From contig NC_090280.1 in assembly GCF_037392515.1 (NCBI RefSeq), positions 28,525,118 to 28,589,117 on the forward strand: 64,000 bases of DNA, given 5' to 3'. The notes beneath the pieces are model-generated. The model ran no database searches. It had not been told where the DNA came from and saw only the letters and a program-made list of their open reading frames with translations. This DNA comes from Haliotis asinina (taxonomy: Eukaryota > Mollusca > Gastropoda > Lepetellida > Haliotidae). Shown piece by piece: positions 45,060 to 57,224 of the stretch; the first letter of the stretch is position 1, and every line of letters begins with the position of its first letter. The position numbers and the translations under genes are program-made.

Positions 45060-45736
45060 AATTCTACTCCAGATCCCCCATCACCCTTGAATAATTAAGA
45101 GGTGTCCCAACATTATCTCCGAACCTGTTTATCCTTGTACGTACGTCATTATCGACCAAAGCGCGCATAAACGTCCCAGTCGTACCTGCTTAGGCCCCAT
45201 CTCCATTCTCGCGCACCCGTAAGTAATTGATGTTTGCACAGCCATTGAGGTTCATGTACAAGATTTGAGGGTGTTTACACAAGAAGGCAATTGCTACACA
45301 ACAAAAGAGGCTATGGGGCTGGATTATTGGAAGGAAAGTAGTGATATGACAGACAGGAGAACAAAGGAATAAAGAGTGCTTGGTGATGAGTTGGTGGTAG
45401 GTACTGATTTCCCATTACGATACAGGGTGTAAAACCCTTTGTGTCAACTTTGTGTGAACACTGTTTCCGTGATCGATCGGAAGGTGGTCACATGAACAAC
45501 ACTTAGATGCGGGTTGAGCAACGTGCAGTGAACATGGACAAAGTACTGTGACTAACTGTCCCAGCCCACCCAGCTGTGAATGGGTACTTCATTAGGATGA
45601 GAAAGCCATATGAAATCGATGCGCCTAGTAGCAGCATTAGTTGAGATTGCTAATTCGACACACCCTTGAGATTGACATCCAGCGATCCAGGGAAAAACAA
45701 AGTTCCTTTGCGCAGCTAAGCTGGATATCGAGGCTC
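45060..45736. other. No feature recognised
   Basis: Mixed-composition DNA between low-complexity tracts. No open frame with a recognisable domain. Confidence 0.4.
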
Positions 45737-45754
45737 TATGTATGTATGTATGTA

Positions 45755-45813
<59 letters not shown>

Positions 45814-45824
45814 ATGGATGGATG
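45737..45824. repeat. Compound microsatellite (TATG)n(TG)n(GATG)n
   Basis: Five TATG units, about 28 TG units, then three GATG units, without interruption. Likely length-polymorphic. Confidence 0.95.
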
Positions 45825-46502
45825 TCCTATTACACATACCCACAAACATGGGTGCTAATTTATTGCAGTGCTCAATTTAAGTTAACAGCACATGTACATA
45901 GGTACATACATGCACCTGATGCAACCTCAGGTTATAACCTTGTTCATGAATTAATGTAAAGCCACTTATCAAATCTTACAAACGATCTACTGCGGGTTTT
46001 GTTGAAAGAGTAAATCTTGAGGTTTTCGTGCCTTGCCTCTCCTCCCGCATATACTCGAGCACAGCTTCAAAATGACTATTTGGCCTATATCTTGCCTTTG
46101 TCCTTGATTGACAACTAAATGTGTCGTAAAGCTGAACTTTAACGGGTTTCACCTTTGAACTCTAGGAACATACTTTCCTGGGCTATAGTACGTTTGTTTG
46201 GTAACGGAATCGTAATGGTAGACAGATGAGCAATGCACAAATAATAAAACAAAACAAGAAATATGAAAGACCAGAAATGTACTGTTAGAAAATGACATCA
46301 TATTTCTATTTGCAGTCGCCAAAACATGACCCTGATCTTTTCGAGTCCCGAGGTGGTCACATTTGCGTAGTATCCTTGGAGTGCAGTTGGAGCCTATTTA
46401 GATGCCTACGTTTATGGCATAAATGATTATTCCCAAATTTCATTTGAATGTTATCAAGACGCAAGTCCAGAATAGACCTAACAGAAAATCGAAGAGGCGC
46501 AT

Positions 46503-48256
46503 TCAACACGGAACGTCCTCTGTATAACGCCCCTCAACGATGCGTTGTGAGGAAAAATACTCCAGGATGTGCTCATTTCTTCCTTCACAAGCCATATTTA
46601 GGATGTTATCACCAACATCATTCGTTATTGTTAGGTTAGCACCATCATTCTCAACAAGCTGAAAAAAAATAGTTTCATTTCCTCTACGTGCTGCAATCAT
46701 TGCTGGTGTGCAGTCCGCCCCATCCCTACTGTTGATATCCACAGTATTGTGTGAAAGAAGGTACTTTACTGTATCAGCACTGTTTTCATTACAGGCCTAA
46801 TGAAGGATGCTATAATCGTCATCATCAAGTAATGACAGATCAGCTCCCCATGTTACAAGTACGTCAAACGCGTATTTGCTGTTGTATAATGCTGTGTACA
46901 TAACTGATGTGTAGCCATTCTCACCTTGACTGTCGATGTCAGCAATGTTATGTGTTAGGAGGTACTTGATTATCTTAACGTTTTCACCTTCACAAGACAA
47001 ATGAAGGATAGTTTCTTTGGCATCATTCACTGGTAACAGATTTGCTCCGGCCTCCACAAAAACGTCAAACACATCCTCATGTCCCGCTATGGCTGCACCC
47101 ATTACTGGGGTCAAACACTCCCTATCTCGGCGGTCAATGTCCATAATGTCACGTGTCACGAGGTACTTAATTATCGCAACATGTCTCACTTTACACCCCA
47201 CATGAAGGATCGTTTCATTGTTATTATTCACCATCGACAGATCTGCTTCTGCCTCCACAAAAACGTCAACCACATGTTTATGTCCAACACTGGGTGCACG
47301 CATTTCTGGTGTCCAACCGGCACTATCTCGGCTGTCAGTGTCCATAATGTCATGTGCCAGGAGGCACTTCATTATCGCAACGGTTCCAACTTTACATGCC
47401 ACATGAAGGAGGGTTTCACTCTCATTATAGACAAGTGACAGATGAGCCCCTTTTTCAACACGTAAGTTAAACACATCCTTCTCCACAGCGCGAACTGCAT
47501 GCAATAGTAATGTCCAACCGTCCGCATCTCGACTGTCGATGTCCACAATGATATGTGAAAGGAGGTCTTTGACTATCTCAACATTGCCCCCTCCACAGGC
47601 CAAATGAAGGACGGTATTTCTTTCATTATATACAACGGACAGATCTGCTCCTGCCTCCATAAGAACATCAAGTGTATTCTTACATCCTTCACTGGCTGTG
47701 ATTATTGCAGATGTCCGACCGTTTATGTCCAAAGTGCCAATGTCGACAGTGTCATGCTTCAGGATGAACTTAATTATCTCAACATTACCCCCTTCACATG
47801 CCACGTGGAGGATGGTTTCAGCATGCACATTCACCAGTGACAGATCTGCCTTTGCTTCCACAAGTAAATCGAAGACGGCTTTTCTTCTGTACAAAGTAGC
47901 ATTAAATGCTGCGGTCTGCCTATCCTCATCTCAGCTGTTGATGCCTACAATATTCTTTGCAAGGACCTACTTGACAATCTCAACATTGCCTCTAATACAA
48001 GCTAAATGCAGAATGTGTCTGTCTCCATCATCTACTAAGGACAGGTTGGCACCTTCCCTGGCAAGTTCGTCAAACACTTCTCTATGTCCCTCCTTTTCTG
48101 GATACATCATTGATGTCATGTCATTCTTCCCCTTTGAGTTGACATTTGTCCGATCATCCGATAAAAAATACTTGACTCGGGCCAAATCTCCAACCATGCA
48201 GGCATCGAAGAGTGTAGTGTTAAGTTCAGTATACACCTGCGTCAGAATCCGTTTCT
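46503..48256 (-). pseudogene. Gene 3, ankyrin exon with three in-frame stops
   Basis: Acceptor CTTCCTTCAG precedes the exon at 48256, in the same phase 1 as genes 1 and 2 (EKRILTQVYTELNTTLFDA). A single frame runs the whole length to 46503 (ends RYTEDVPC) without any net frame change, but three nonsense codons interrupt it: LH-stop-AC near 46797, NS-stop-DED near 47938 and VK-stop-VLA near 47968. It has eight rather than seven 67-residue modules. Module consensus is eroded (KVGTVAIMKCLL, KVRHVAIIKYLV). Together with the broken PAN and mini-exon of this unit it is best called a pseudogene. Confidence 0.8.
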
Positions 48257-48846
48257 CTGAAGGAAGATAAAATCACTAGACAGAATCATTAGATAAAAAT
48301 ACATATCCCGGAAAGACCTTGGCGTGTGTGTTAAATAAACAGCATTGATTGACATCCTTGCCATCTCAATTCCAACTAAAAAAAACCCATGAATTATATG
48401 TAAGTGAGTGTAGTTTTACGTTAGTACTAGCAAGTCTCGCGTATTCCGGGAGTATCACTTTTGGGAGCACTAGAAATGGACTTAACACATTCTAAAATAC
48501 TAGTACAATTTGAGCTACAAAGCAATAACACCAAAGACGGGGATACACGTATGTACTGGAAGACAACAGTTAACTGGTGTTGATGTTTCATTGGCAAAGG
48601 TACGATTGCCCTCAATGGAAAGAACAGACGGCTTCCTATTTCAGTAATAGCCATGCATTATTTATGAATCAGAACCTAAAAGTAAACTGCTAAGATGCTA
48701 CGTGAATTGATCTGTCACAAACACATCCAAAAGCAAATCAAGAGTTCAACCAAACAACGAGACAACATAGGCTAAACAAGCACGTTAAAATGGCCCGTTA
48801 AAGATTTATCAGAGGGAGAGGAATAATGCCGATACTGAACATTTAC
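48257..48846. other. Short intron of gene 3
   Basis: Only about 590 bp separates mini-exon and ankyrin exon here, far less than in genes 1 and 2, whose equivalents hold Tc1 elements. The right part (48700-48846) is homologous to 35930-36067 of gene 2. No membrane-spanning exon is visible, which argues against one being hidden in the larger introns. A minimal SINE tail remnant is at 48402-48422. Confidence 0.5.
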
Positions 48847-48887
48847 CGTTCACACTCTCAGTTTTGCCAGTTCGAGTCTCCAGACAC
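48847..48887 (-). pseudogene. Gene 3, truncated Cys-rich mini-exon
   Basis: The 3' half of the 85-nt exon survives (CTGGAGACTCGAACTGGC) with its donor GTAAAT. The 5' half and acceptor are gone, replaced by unrelated sequence at CAGAGAATGATG. This removes the exon from any transcript. Confidence 0.7.
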
Positions 48888-51148
48888 AGAGAATGATGAT
48901 AATGGACGATTCCAGAGCAGCATGTCCACCCATTAACTTTTGAAGTAGAATGCTACATGGCATGAATTAATGTATACACAAATACGTGGCAAGGCACTTT
49001 CAATGTCCTTGACTTCTGTCTCTTACAAAATATGGAAGCATGGCTAGAGGTTAAGAAACGGTGGGAATTAGAAATGTAGAAGAGACGGGCTTTGAAAGTG
49101 GTCAAAGTGATTTATTTCAAAAAGGGCCTCAGCCATGAATACTTGGGACAGTTGTACATAGATCGCTTTATGATTTTTACACACAGGAATATACTTTTGG
49201 ACATATACAAGTTTCCTCATGTTTTTTTAGCACCAATAAATATATTTCTTTCTTACTTTATTCATGTGAATGTAGGCCATTAGCCCATGATACAGATACA
49301 TTTGCAGCCTTCAAGCTGCGGTGACGCCGATGATTAGCGTAAAATATGAACACGGCAAGGTTTCGTAAGACCATGGGAGTAACATTACACATTAGTCGGT
49401 TGAATTTACAAACGGTTGGATGAGTGAAAACATCAGCGGGAATAAAACGGTTACGTAGGTCATCGTAAGCATATGAACAAGAAATGATACTCATTTTCCA
49501 CATAGTTACAGGAACACATTCACACAATCTTATGCTTTTTGGTGTTTTTGTATATCTACCCATTTCTATATTCAATTGATGTGAACTACACCTGAATTTA
49601 GCTAAAGCAATACGGATTTCTTGATAGCTATGTAATGGAGATATGGCTCAATACCAAAAAGAGGTTTAAATTGAGAATATAAAAGGGTTTTAGGCCTGTA
49701 GACAGCGAAAAACGCCATTCCTGTGAATATATGTTTTGGGGCTCTAGCTGTGGACTCAGAAATGAAAAGGTTTGCATTGGGTATGAATTGATTTTCCAAT
49801 ACGTACCCAAAACCCATTGTATACAATAAGATTTTCAGTTTTGATGTCCAGTTAAATTTACCATTTGAATCATCTGACAGTAGTACATTGTAACATTTCT
49901 TAGGAAAACGTGTAGAAAGCATGTTTAACAGTTTGTACCTATACATAATACAGCGTTTCTATGCAAACATATACATGGGATATCTCCTTTTCACCGCGTA
50001 CAACGTGATTAGCAGTACACAGTTTAACACCGAGATAATGTTTACAGGCTGGGGTATGAACTGTTTCAATAGTTGAATTACTGTCACAGTCTAGACCCCA
50101 TACGTCTGCACCATAAAGCAAAATAGGCATTACTATAGTGTCAAAGTTTCTGAAGAATACATCACATTTCATATGTTCAAACTTTGATACACTTTTACCA
50201 AATACCAAACAAAGTCTTTTTGGATTGTAAAATAGAGCTCTCAAAGTGCATGTGCCATGACAATGTTTGTGAAAAGTCAATTAACTTACCTCCTAAATAT
50301 CATTTTTCGTGCTTAGTAAGTTGACACGTAGCTGATATTCCTTGCAATGCTGTTCCACGACACTGATGCGTATTTGTAGCCCATGAATGGTGTCAGAGAA
50401 CAGAATAACATCATCCGCATATAGAAGTAAAAACAACTGGGTTAATTCTGGGTGAAGCTGGATACCCGGGTAGCACAACGTTTCAATAATATCGACTAGA
50501 TCATTTATAAAAATAGAAAACAAGAAAGGGCTCAAGACACAGCCTTGGCGAACTCCAATATTAGTGAGTTAGTTAATATTTAATGTCACATTGGCAATAT
50601 CTCAGCCATATTGTGACGAGAACGATTAATTATAAAATACAAATGAATAAACACGTACATTGTAAAACCCTGTCAACGAAGGACAGTAAAACTAACTAGA
50701 ATATCACAGAGTAGAATGTAAAACTATTGATTAGACCTAAAACAATGTATCTATAGAGGACAGTACAATATAAAAATGAGCAATAGGTTGCCAACAACTG
50801 AAGGTAGATCACCATACTAAGGACCATGGGGACTTACAATACATTTGCTTCCTGCGTTGACCCTAGCTGGATTTACATCATCCCTTCAGCTGTTAGCAAT
50901 TTAGACAAATCTAGCCATAAAGTAAAAGAACACTTATTCTACAATTAAAAAACTGGAAAACTTAAATTTACTTCAAATGTTGTTGGACTTCAATACCCTC
51001 TCAGGAGGACAATTATTTTACAGTAGTTCAACCCCCTTTGAGGGTACAGCCAATAACGATTTGAGTTACTAATTTAATCTTACAGTTATAAAATAATGAT
51101 CTATTTACAATTCAGTTAACAAATCTAATTTCTTTAAAAATGCAATAA

Positions 51149-54100
51149 TTAAATGAGGACTAATATTGTTAAAAGATCCTTGACAGTTCGTGAATTAAAA
51201 TACTGATCCCTTGTGATGGGAAACTCAACACAGTCAAGCAAGATACGCGTGATTGTGATTCTTTCATCCTCACCTTTCAAAAGGTATTCATGAGTATATC
51301 TCGTATGACCGATACGACATCGCCGCAAAAAGACCTCCTCAAATCTGGACTGACAACCCAAGTGGGTATAACCAGTATAGGGTTTTATTGCAAGTAATTT
51401 ATTTACACCCACTTGGGTGTCCCACTTCTTTTGCATCAGATCATTGATGTACGATCTAATGGTAGTTATATAATCAGTGTAGGGAATAAGAAGTGGTGTC
51501 ACAGACTTGTTGAGTGCTGCCTTGGCAGGAAGATCAGCCATTGTGTTACCAGAAATGACTATATGGCTGGGTAACCAACAAAAGACGATGTTGCTTTGGC
51601 CAGTAGCAAGATCATTATATAATTCAATTATTTCCATTAAAAGTGGATGTTTACATGAAAGGTTTTTAATTGCCTGGAGGCAAGAAAGAGAGTCGGAATA
51701 GATAATATACTGTTTATGTCTAGGATGTTTTTCAATATATTTAAAGGTCACATGCAACGTAAAATACAACTTTGCAGATTCTGATACGTTTCGGTATGCA
51801 CTTACCGAAACAAATTATCAAAAATGCCAATTCAACGTATAAAGTTGAAAAATACCCCGCGATGACAAAAACCCCGCGAAATCGGAGTTCAAACGATTCA
51901 CTAAATTTCCCCCAGCGGTGGGGGAAAACTGGTTTCAACAGATGTGCTGCGCTGCGCCCATAACGCATGCGCAGTGAATAGGTTCGCGGAGCTTGAAACA
52001 GTATGCCTGCCCAGCGTCTGAGGTCGTGAGCAGTAGTCTAACCTTTGTTGTGTACAAACAAGTAAATAATCTACTCGTTACATAAACAGCTTCAATCATT
52101 GACCACAATGCAATTTGAACTTAACATCTACCTGGCTATACGCCATAAACAAAATAAATTGATTTATGACTCATGCACCCGAGCCCAGTCTCTGCCAAAT
52201 GATGTAATTAGGCACGTGTGATACACATGACATGTTTTTATGTCTGTGGGTTTCAAACAAACTACATTCACTTTTTTCGGATGACTGGATCTGACGGAAA
52301 CTGGTGCAAACTCTTGTCAATTTCAAGTCCTGTTTTGTACTTGGACGAATGACAGATTCCAGCCACTCAGTAGTTTACCATCTCTAATGACATGAGTTTT
52401 GATTGGATCGAGCTCAAATTCAGAGAACATGTGAGGTCGGGAGCAGTTGTCTAGTCTTGGTTATGTACACAAACAAGTAAATAATCTACTCTTTATATAA
52501 AAAAACCTTGTTGATTGTGGTAAACAGTCCGGTTTATTGGCACCTATATGTCTGCCTGCCTGTCTGCTAACGACATTATGCAATACACAGCTTCAACCAT
52601 TGACCACAGACAATTTGAACTTAACAAAAATCACGCCTAGGCTATACGCCATAAACAGAATATATTGATTTCTGACTCGTGCACCAGAGTCCTGTCTCTG
52701 CCACATTATGTAAATAGACAGGTGTGATAAATGTACTTGTACACATTACATGCGTTTATGTGTGTGTGTTGCAAATAAAGTACGTGCACATCCATTTTTC
52801 ACGGATGACTGAATCTGACGTAAAGACTTGTCAGTTTCAAGTCCTGCTTTGAACTTCTAAAATGCTCAACAAACAGACAATTTTTCTGTACACACAATGA
52901 GCCCTCAGCGTATCAGGAAATGAACCGGCCAATCGGAAGCCGTCTTTACACTTGAGTGCAGCCCCACTCGCTATGGGTTCGGTATCCCAAAGGCTTGTTT
53001 CGAGGGAAGTAAAGTACAAAATATTGCACTTTTGAATCGCGATTGTACACTTATAATTTTGTTTATTTATTTTTTACAAGCAGCAATGTTTATTATACGT
53101 CATGAATAATTGATAATTATATTTTAATTATGTTTGATATTTTTAGTTGCATGTGACCTTTAAGAGCCGTTAATATAGCGTTTGCGTCCGCTGTGAAAAT
53201 AGAACTGTTATCCGGTAATCTGAAAGATACTGTTCTGGATCCAATAACAGTGACACAAGCAACTGCACCACCATCCTTGGGACCATCTGTAAATAAAGAT
53301 TTGTATGTATTATAGTTACTTTTTAATTGATTATATTCTTGTTTATACTGTAATTCATTTGTTTCTGATTTATTAAATCTCGTCAGTGTTAGGTCAACTT
53401 CGGGTCTAACTAACTGCCAAGGAGGAGACAAAAGTAGATGGGAAGAATATTGGCTAGCTCAATGCCGCCAGCAGAAAGAAAAGGTTTCACTCTAAATCCC
53501 AGAGGCGGAACAAAACAAGACTTTTTATTGTATAGATTCTCATACAGAGGGTTAAAAACACAGTTAAATGCAGGATTGGCCTCATTAGAATATAGTTTTG
53601 TTATATACTGTAGGGAGAGTTTTAAGCTTTGTTGAGTAAGAGATGGCTCATCGGCCTCGACGTAAAGACTGTCAATAGGAGAAGTTCTAAATGACCCAAC
53701 ACAAATTCTCAGACTTTGAAGGTGGATAGAAACAAGTACTTTGGGGTTGCTTTTACAGGCTCTACCATAAACGATGGAGCCGTAATCAAGTTTCGAACGG
53801 ATGAGAGATCTGTATAAGTGGAGAAGGGTAGTTTGGTCTCCTCCCCACTTAGAATTGGAAACAACTTTTAACAGATCTAGTGCCTTCAGGCATTTAGTCT
53901 TAAGGGATTTAATGTGGGGTAGAAAAGTTAGATGTGAGCCGAAAATAAGACCCAAGAACTTGACCTCCTTGCAAACGCAGTTAGCTAAGGAAATAGGTCG
54001 GTAATTTGATGGACCTTTATGATTCCTGCCAGGCTTTGGAATAGGAACAACTATGGTTTTCCGCCACGAAGGGGGAAAATGTTGTGTTATCCAAATGGCA

Positions 54101-55363
54101 TGTAACGTTTCGAGACGTGATTCAGGCAAGTGTTTTAAGAGTTGGTAATGGATATCATGAGGTCCCGTTGCAGTATCGTGAGCCTGTGATAGCGCAATAT
54201 GAAGTTCATGTAATGAAAATACCTGATTATAATCTTCACCATTATCAGATTTAAAATTCACTGTTTTCTTCTCTTGGTGTGTTTGATAAGTCTGGAATTT
54301 AGGATGATAATTTGAGGAGGACGAATGTTTAGCCAAAGTTTCACCAAACGTGTTTGCTATATCAGATTTTTCAGTTAGTATATTATTATCATTTTTGAGA
54401 TGCTGAATACTACTGGATTTGGAACCTTTGCCTTTAATTTTTGGGATCATATTCCACACCCTTGACATAGGAGTACGGGCATTTATTTTGGAAAAGTAAT
54501 TTTTCCAAGTATGACGTTTAATGTGCTTAAACGTTCGTCGTGCTTTAGCATAACTGTTTTTTCATTATTTAAGTTATGTACAGTGGGATCAAGGCGAAAA
54601 CAATTCTCTGCTTTCTTCCTCTTTTCCCTAGCCTTTTCGCGTTCATCATTAAACCATGGTTTACGGATGTGCGGGTTTACAGAGGACTTAGGAATAGTTT
54701 CATCAGCTGTATGTTTTAGTTTGTCAGAGAACATTTTAATTGGATCAGGTAAATCCATGAAAAGGATCATTAAAGATGATTCAAGTTCCTGAAGGGCCAA
54801 TTGTTACAGGCGGATCATCGGAAGGGTTAATTGCTGTAAGTACTGTTGGAAAATGGTCACTACCACAAAGATCATTATGGACTAACCATTCAAATTCATT
54901 ATAAATGTTTGAATCAGTGAGTGACAGGTCTAAGGAAGAATATGTTCCCGTTGCAGGATGTAAATATGTGTCAGAGCATTGAATATACATAAATTATTAT
55001 CAGATATAAACTCTTCAGGGGAAATTTCCCTTTACCGTTGGTATCATGACTTTCCCATAATGGGTTGTGGCCATTTAGATCACCCATGATGATACAGGGC
55101 TTTGGCAATTGCTCAAATAAATCTTGAAGGTCAGTCTGGTGAAGAATGGAAGATGGCGAGATATACAGGGAACAAAGAGTAAGGTTTATATATAAAGTAA
55201 GACGAACAGCAACAGCCTGAAGATTGGGCTTAAGAGGAACAGGGCTATGGATAATGCCATGTCTCACCAATATGGAAGATCCACCAGTGGCTTTGTCACC
55301 TGGAGGTGAAAATGAATGATAAGAATAGTATTTACGCAATTCGAACTTATCACTTTGTTTCAA
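51149..55363 (-). pseudogene. N6 ORF2: endonuclease, RT lacking its core, RNase H
   Basis: Endonuclease 55363-54781 keeps IIMGDLNGHNPLW, SLDLSLTDSN and GSDHFPTVL. RT 54468-53410 has VVPIPKPGRNHKGPSNYRPI, then jumps in frame from ISLANCVCK to EVKFLGLIFGSHLTFLPH, so the palm with the catalytic FADD/FVDD box is missing, and continues through the thumb (WGGDQTTLLHLYRSLIRSKL). RNase H is 53290-53163 plus 51744-51149 (TDGPKDGG, YSDSLSCLQAIKN, WLPSHIVISGNTMADLPAKA), interrupted by the Kolobok-like element. It cannot reverse transcribe. Confidence 0.85.
51745..53159. mobile_element. Kolobok-like DNA transposon derivative, copy 2
   Basis: 1415 bp with perfect 14-bp inverted ends AGGTCACATGCAAC and perfect TTAA duplications (51741-51744, 53160-53163) inside the RNase H of N6. 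Same family as 2446-3597, opposite orientation. It contains a direct internal duplication of about 400 bp: roughly 52040-52430 is repeated at 52445-52860 (ACAAACAAGTAAATAATCTA in both). Each repeat carries a THAP relic on the minus strand. The first reads MVNY-stop-VAGICHSSKYKTG, then LHQFPSDPVIRKK. No transposase core present. Confidence 0.75.
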
Positions 55364-55643
55364 ATAGGTCTCATGAAAACAAAATGCTGATGGTTTGAAG
55401 TCCTGTGCTAGTAACTGTACTTAATTAAAATTAGTCCTAGGTCCTCTGCAGTTCCATTTGATTAAGGAGTTATTGTTCATGTTATAGCAGGTGGTAGTAC
55501 TGGGGACCAACTTTTCCCATTCCGAGGCGAATTGCTTCTATTTCGTGTACGGGGATGAGGAGAGACGTCAATGCCTTCCAAGAGATTAAATTTATTATAG
55601 ATTTGTACAGGGTCACGTGATACCTTTTGTACTCTATCAGATT

Positions 55644-56690
55644 TTAACTATTATCTTCTTTATGGCAAGGATTTTTCCCTGCAGGAGATACTGTTTGTGA
55701 GTCAGTCTGGCAAGCTGATGTTGCATGATTTGTATCAACAGCAGAATCTAATGTACTTAAAGTGTGTTTGTCAGCCTTAATCCAGGAGATATTTGTCTGA
55801 CATGAAACAGACAGAACAGATTTAGCCTGGGGGCGAGCAACAACAGCAGAGTATGTTATACTTGATGACTGAGGCGAGGCTGCATTTACTAAACGTTTTG
55901 CCTCGTGATAGGTGACATTCTTTTGAGTTTTGATTTTGATAATTTCATATTCACGTTTCCAGATTTCACATGACTTTGATGAAGACATATGGTCTCCAAG
56001 ACAACTGACACATTTTGGAGAAGACAAACAGCCAGAATCTTCATGATCTTCTTCACCACATCTGTAGCATGTTGCACGATTCCTGCAAGATGGGGCACGT
56101 GACCAAACTTTTGACACTTGTAGCAACGAAGTGGATTTGGAATATATTGCTCCACTTCGATATTACAGTATCAAGCTTTGATATACTTTGGGTGTTTCGG
56201 TTGTGAAAAAGAAATCAAATAAGTATTTGCATTTAAAGTTTCTCCATTTTTCTTAAACGTGAATCGTTTGACATGAGTGACTCCTTGATTTTGTAGTTCA
56301 GTAGCGATTTCTGTTTCACACATGTGGGCAAGCCACCCGTCTCTGTCTCTCAAGATGCCTTTGCTGCTGTTCAGAGACTTGTGTGGAGAAACAGAAACTG
56401 CAGTATTTGCAAGCTGTTTTGTAGCTACGAGGGCAGATGATATTTTTACTGTTTTACACTCTCTGACTATAAACCCAGATTTAATTTTTGTAACAGCCTG
56501 GACATCACCAACAAGTCCATAAATTGCTTTTTATGTGGCAAATGGATTGAGTTTTAGAGGTTCACTGTCAGTAGAAGATACAAACAAAAATCTACTCCAT
56601 GTATCCGGTAATCTGTTTATAGCACTGTCCTCACCAGAGGACAAACACTCATGTATGTTTTTCGGGTTGAACCATGGTTAATAATAGAAA
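55644..56690 (-). pseudogene. N6 ORF1: CCHC gag-like protein
   Basis: Pieces in several frames: RDRDGWLAHMCETEIATELQ and VTHVKRFTFKKNGETLNANT (56353-56171), then the zinc-knuckle region CYKCQKFGHV, CYRCGEEDHEDSGC and CVSCLGDHMSSSKSC (56155-55889), and a Ser/Thr-rich C-terminus. Three CCHC knuckles are typical of ORF1 in I-type LINEs. The protein differs clearly from N3 ORF1, so N6 may represent an older or separate subfamily. Confidence 0.75.
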
Positions 56691-57166
56691 GTTCACCATC
56701 CCAGATCCCAACCCTCCACCGAGGATCACATGGACAATGCTATATACCAGTGGCACTCCGACTCGCAACACCAAGGATACTTAAATGGTATACTCCAGCA
56801 GAAGATTAACTGAAAATCACTCGATCCACCAGATTGGCCCATGAGCCACCGCCTTCTGGGCATAAGACTCTAGGCAAAGTTCATATCAGTTTTCAAATCT
56901 AAAAGTCTTATGTGAATAAAAACGCCAAGACCAAAATTGAAACAATACAAAATCAAATCTGTGCAATTACATGAATAATCCACGCACAGGGCTTGGCGTG
57001 ACCAGCCGCTTGGTTGAACCGGGCCCATTCAACCACCTGTCTAGGCGACGTCAGGGCCAAAGTGGTGTATTGAGCAACAGGAACACGGTCACAGGCCCCT
57101 ATTGCCCTCAACCACCAGGATCCTTTCCTCTGCCGACACAGGGTCGCAACCCACTACGGGGGTGTT

Positions 57167-57224
57167 GGTGAGCTCTTGGCATTACCCAGCAACCACCACG
57201 AGGAGGTGGATCGCCACGGGTGCC
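57167..57224 (-). ncRNA. HDV-like ribozyme fold at 5' end of N6
   Basis: 58 nt starting at G 57224, directly next to the target duplication. GGCACCC with GGTTGCT (P1, one mismatch), GGCGAT with GCTCACC (P2, weakened), CACC with GGTG (P3), L3 TCCTCGT, GGG after P1, candidate catalytic C in GCCAAGA. Confidence 0.6.

Larger units (their letters stand above)
50559..57224 (-). mobile_element. N6: full-length but broken I/Nimb-like LINE, carrying a Kolobok-like insert
   Basis: 5' end at 57224 with the ribozyme-like fold, 5' UTR to about 56690, ORF1, ORF2, 3' UTR and tail (AACTAACTCACTAAT on the minus strand) at 50559. A 7-bp target duplication (ATTCCAA at 57225-57231, ACTCCAA at 50552-50558, one mismatch) matches the break in LINE G. 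RNase H is split by the element at 51745-53159. Removing that insert gives about 5.25 kb, close to N3. Confidence 0.88.

Noticed and set aside
44661-45090. Open frames on both strands rich in Phe/Val or Lys/Thr
   Set aside because: Low-complexity CAAAA and CCAAA tract, not coding.
45552-45959. Frames with (Thr-His)n or (Val-Cys)n
   Set aside because: Translation of the TG microsatellite.
48427-48654. Candidate membrane-spanning exon in the short intron of gene 3 (VSPSLVLLLCSSNC)
   Set aside because: Hydrophobic stretch is too short, no phase 1-1 splice sites flank it, and genes 1 and 2 have no counterpart.
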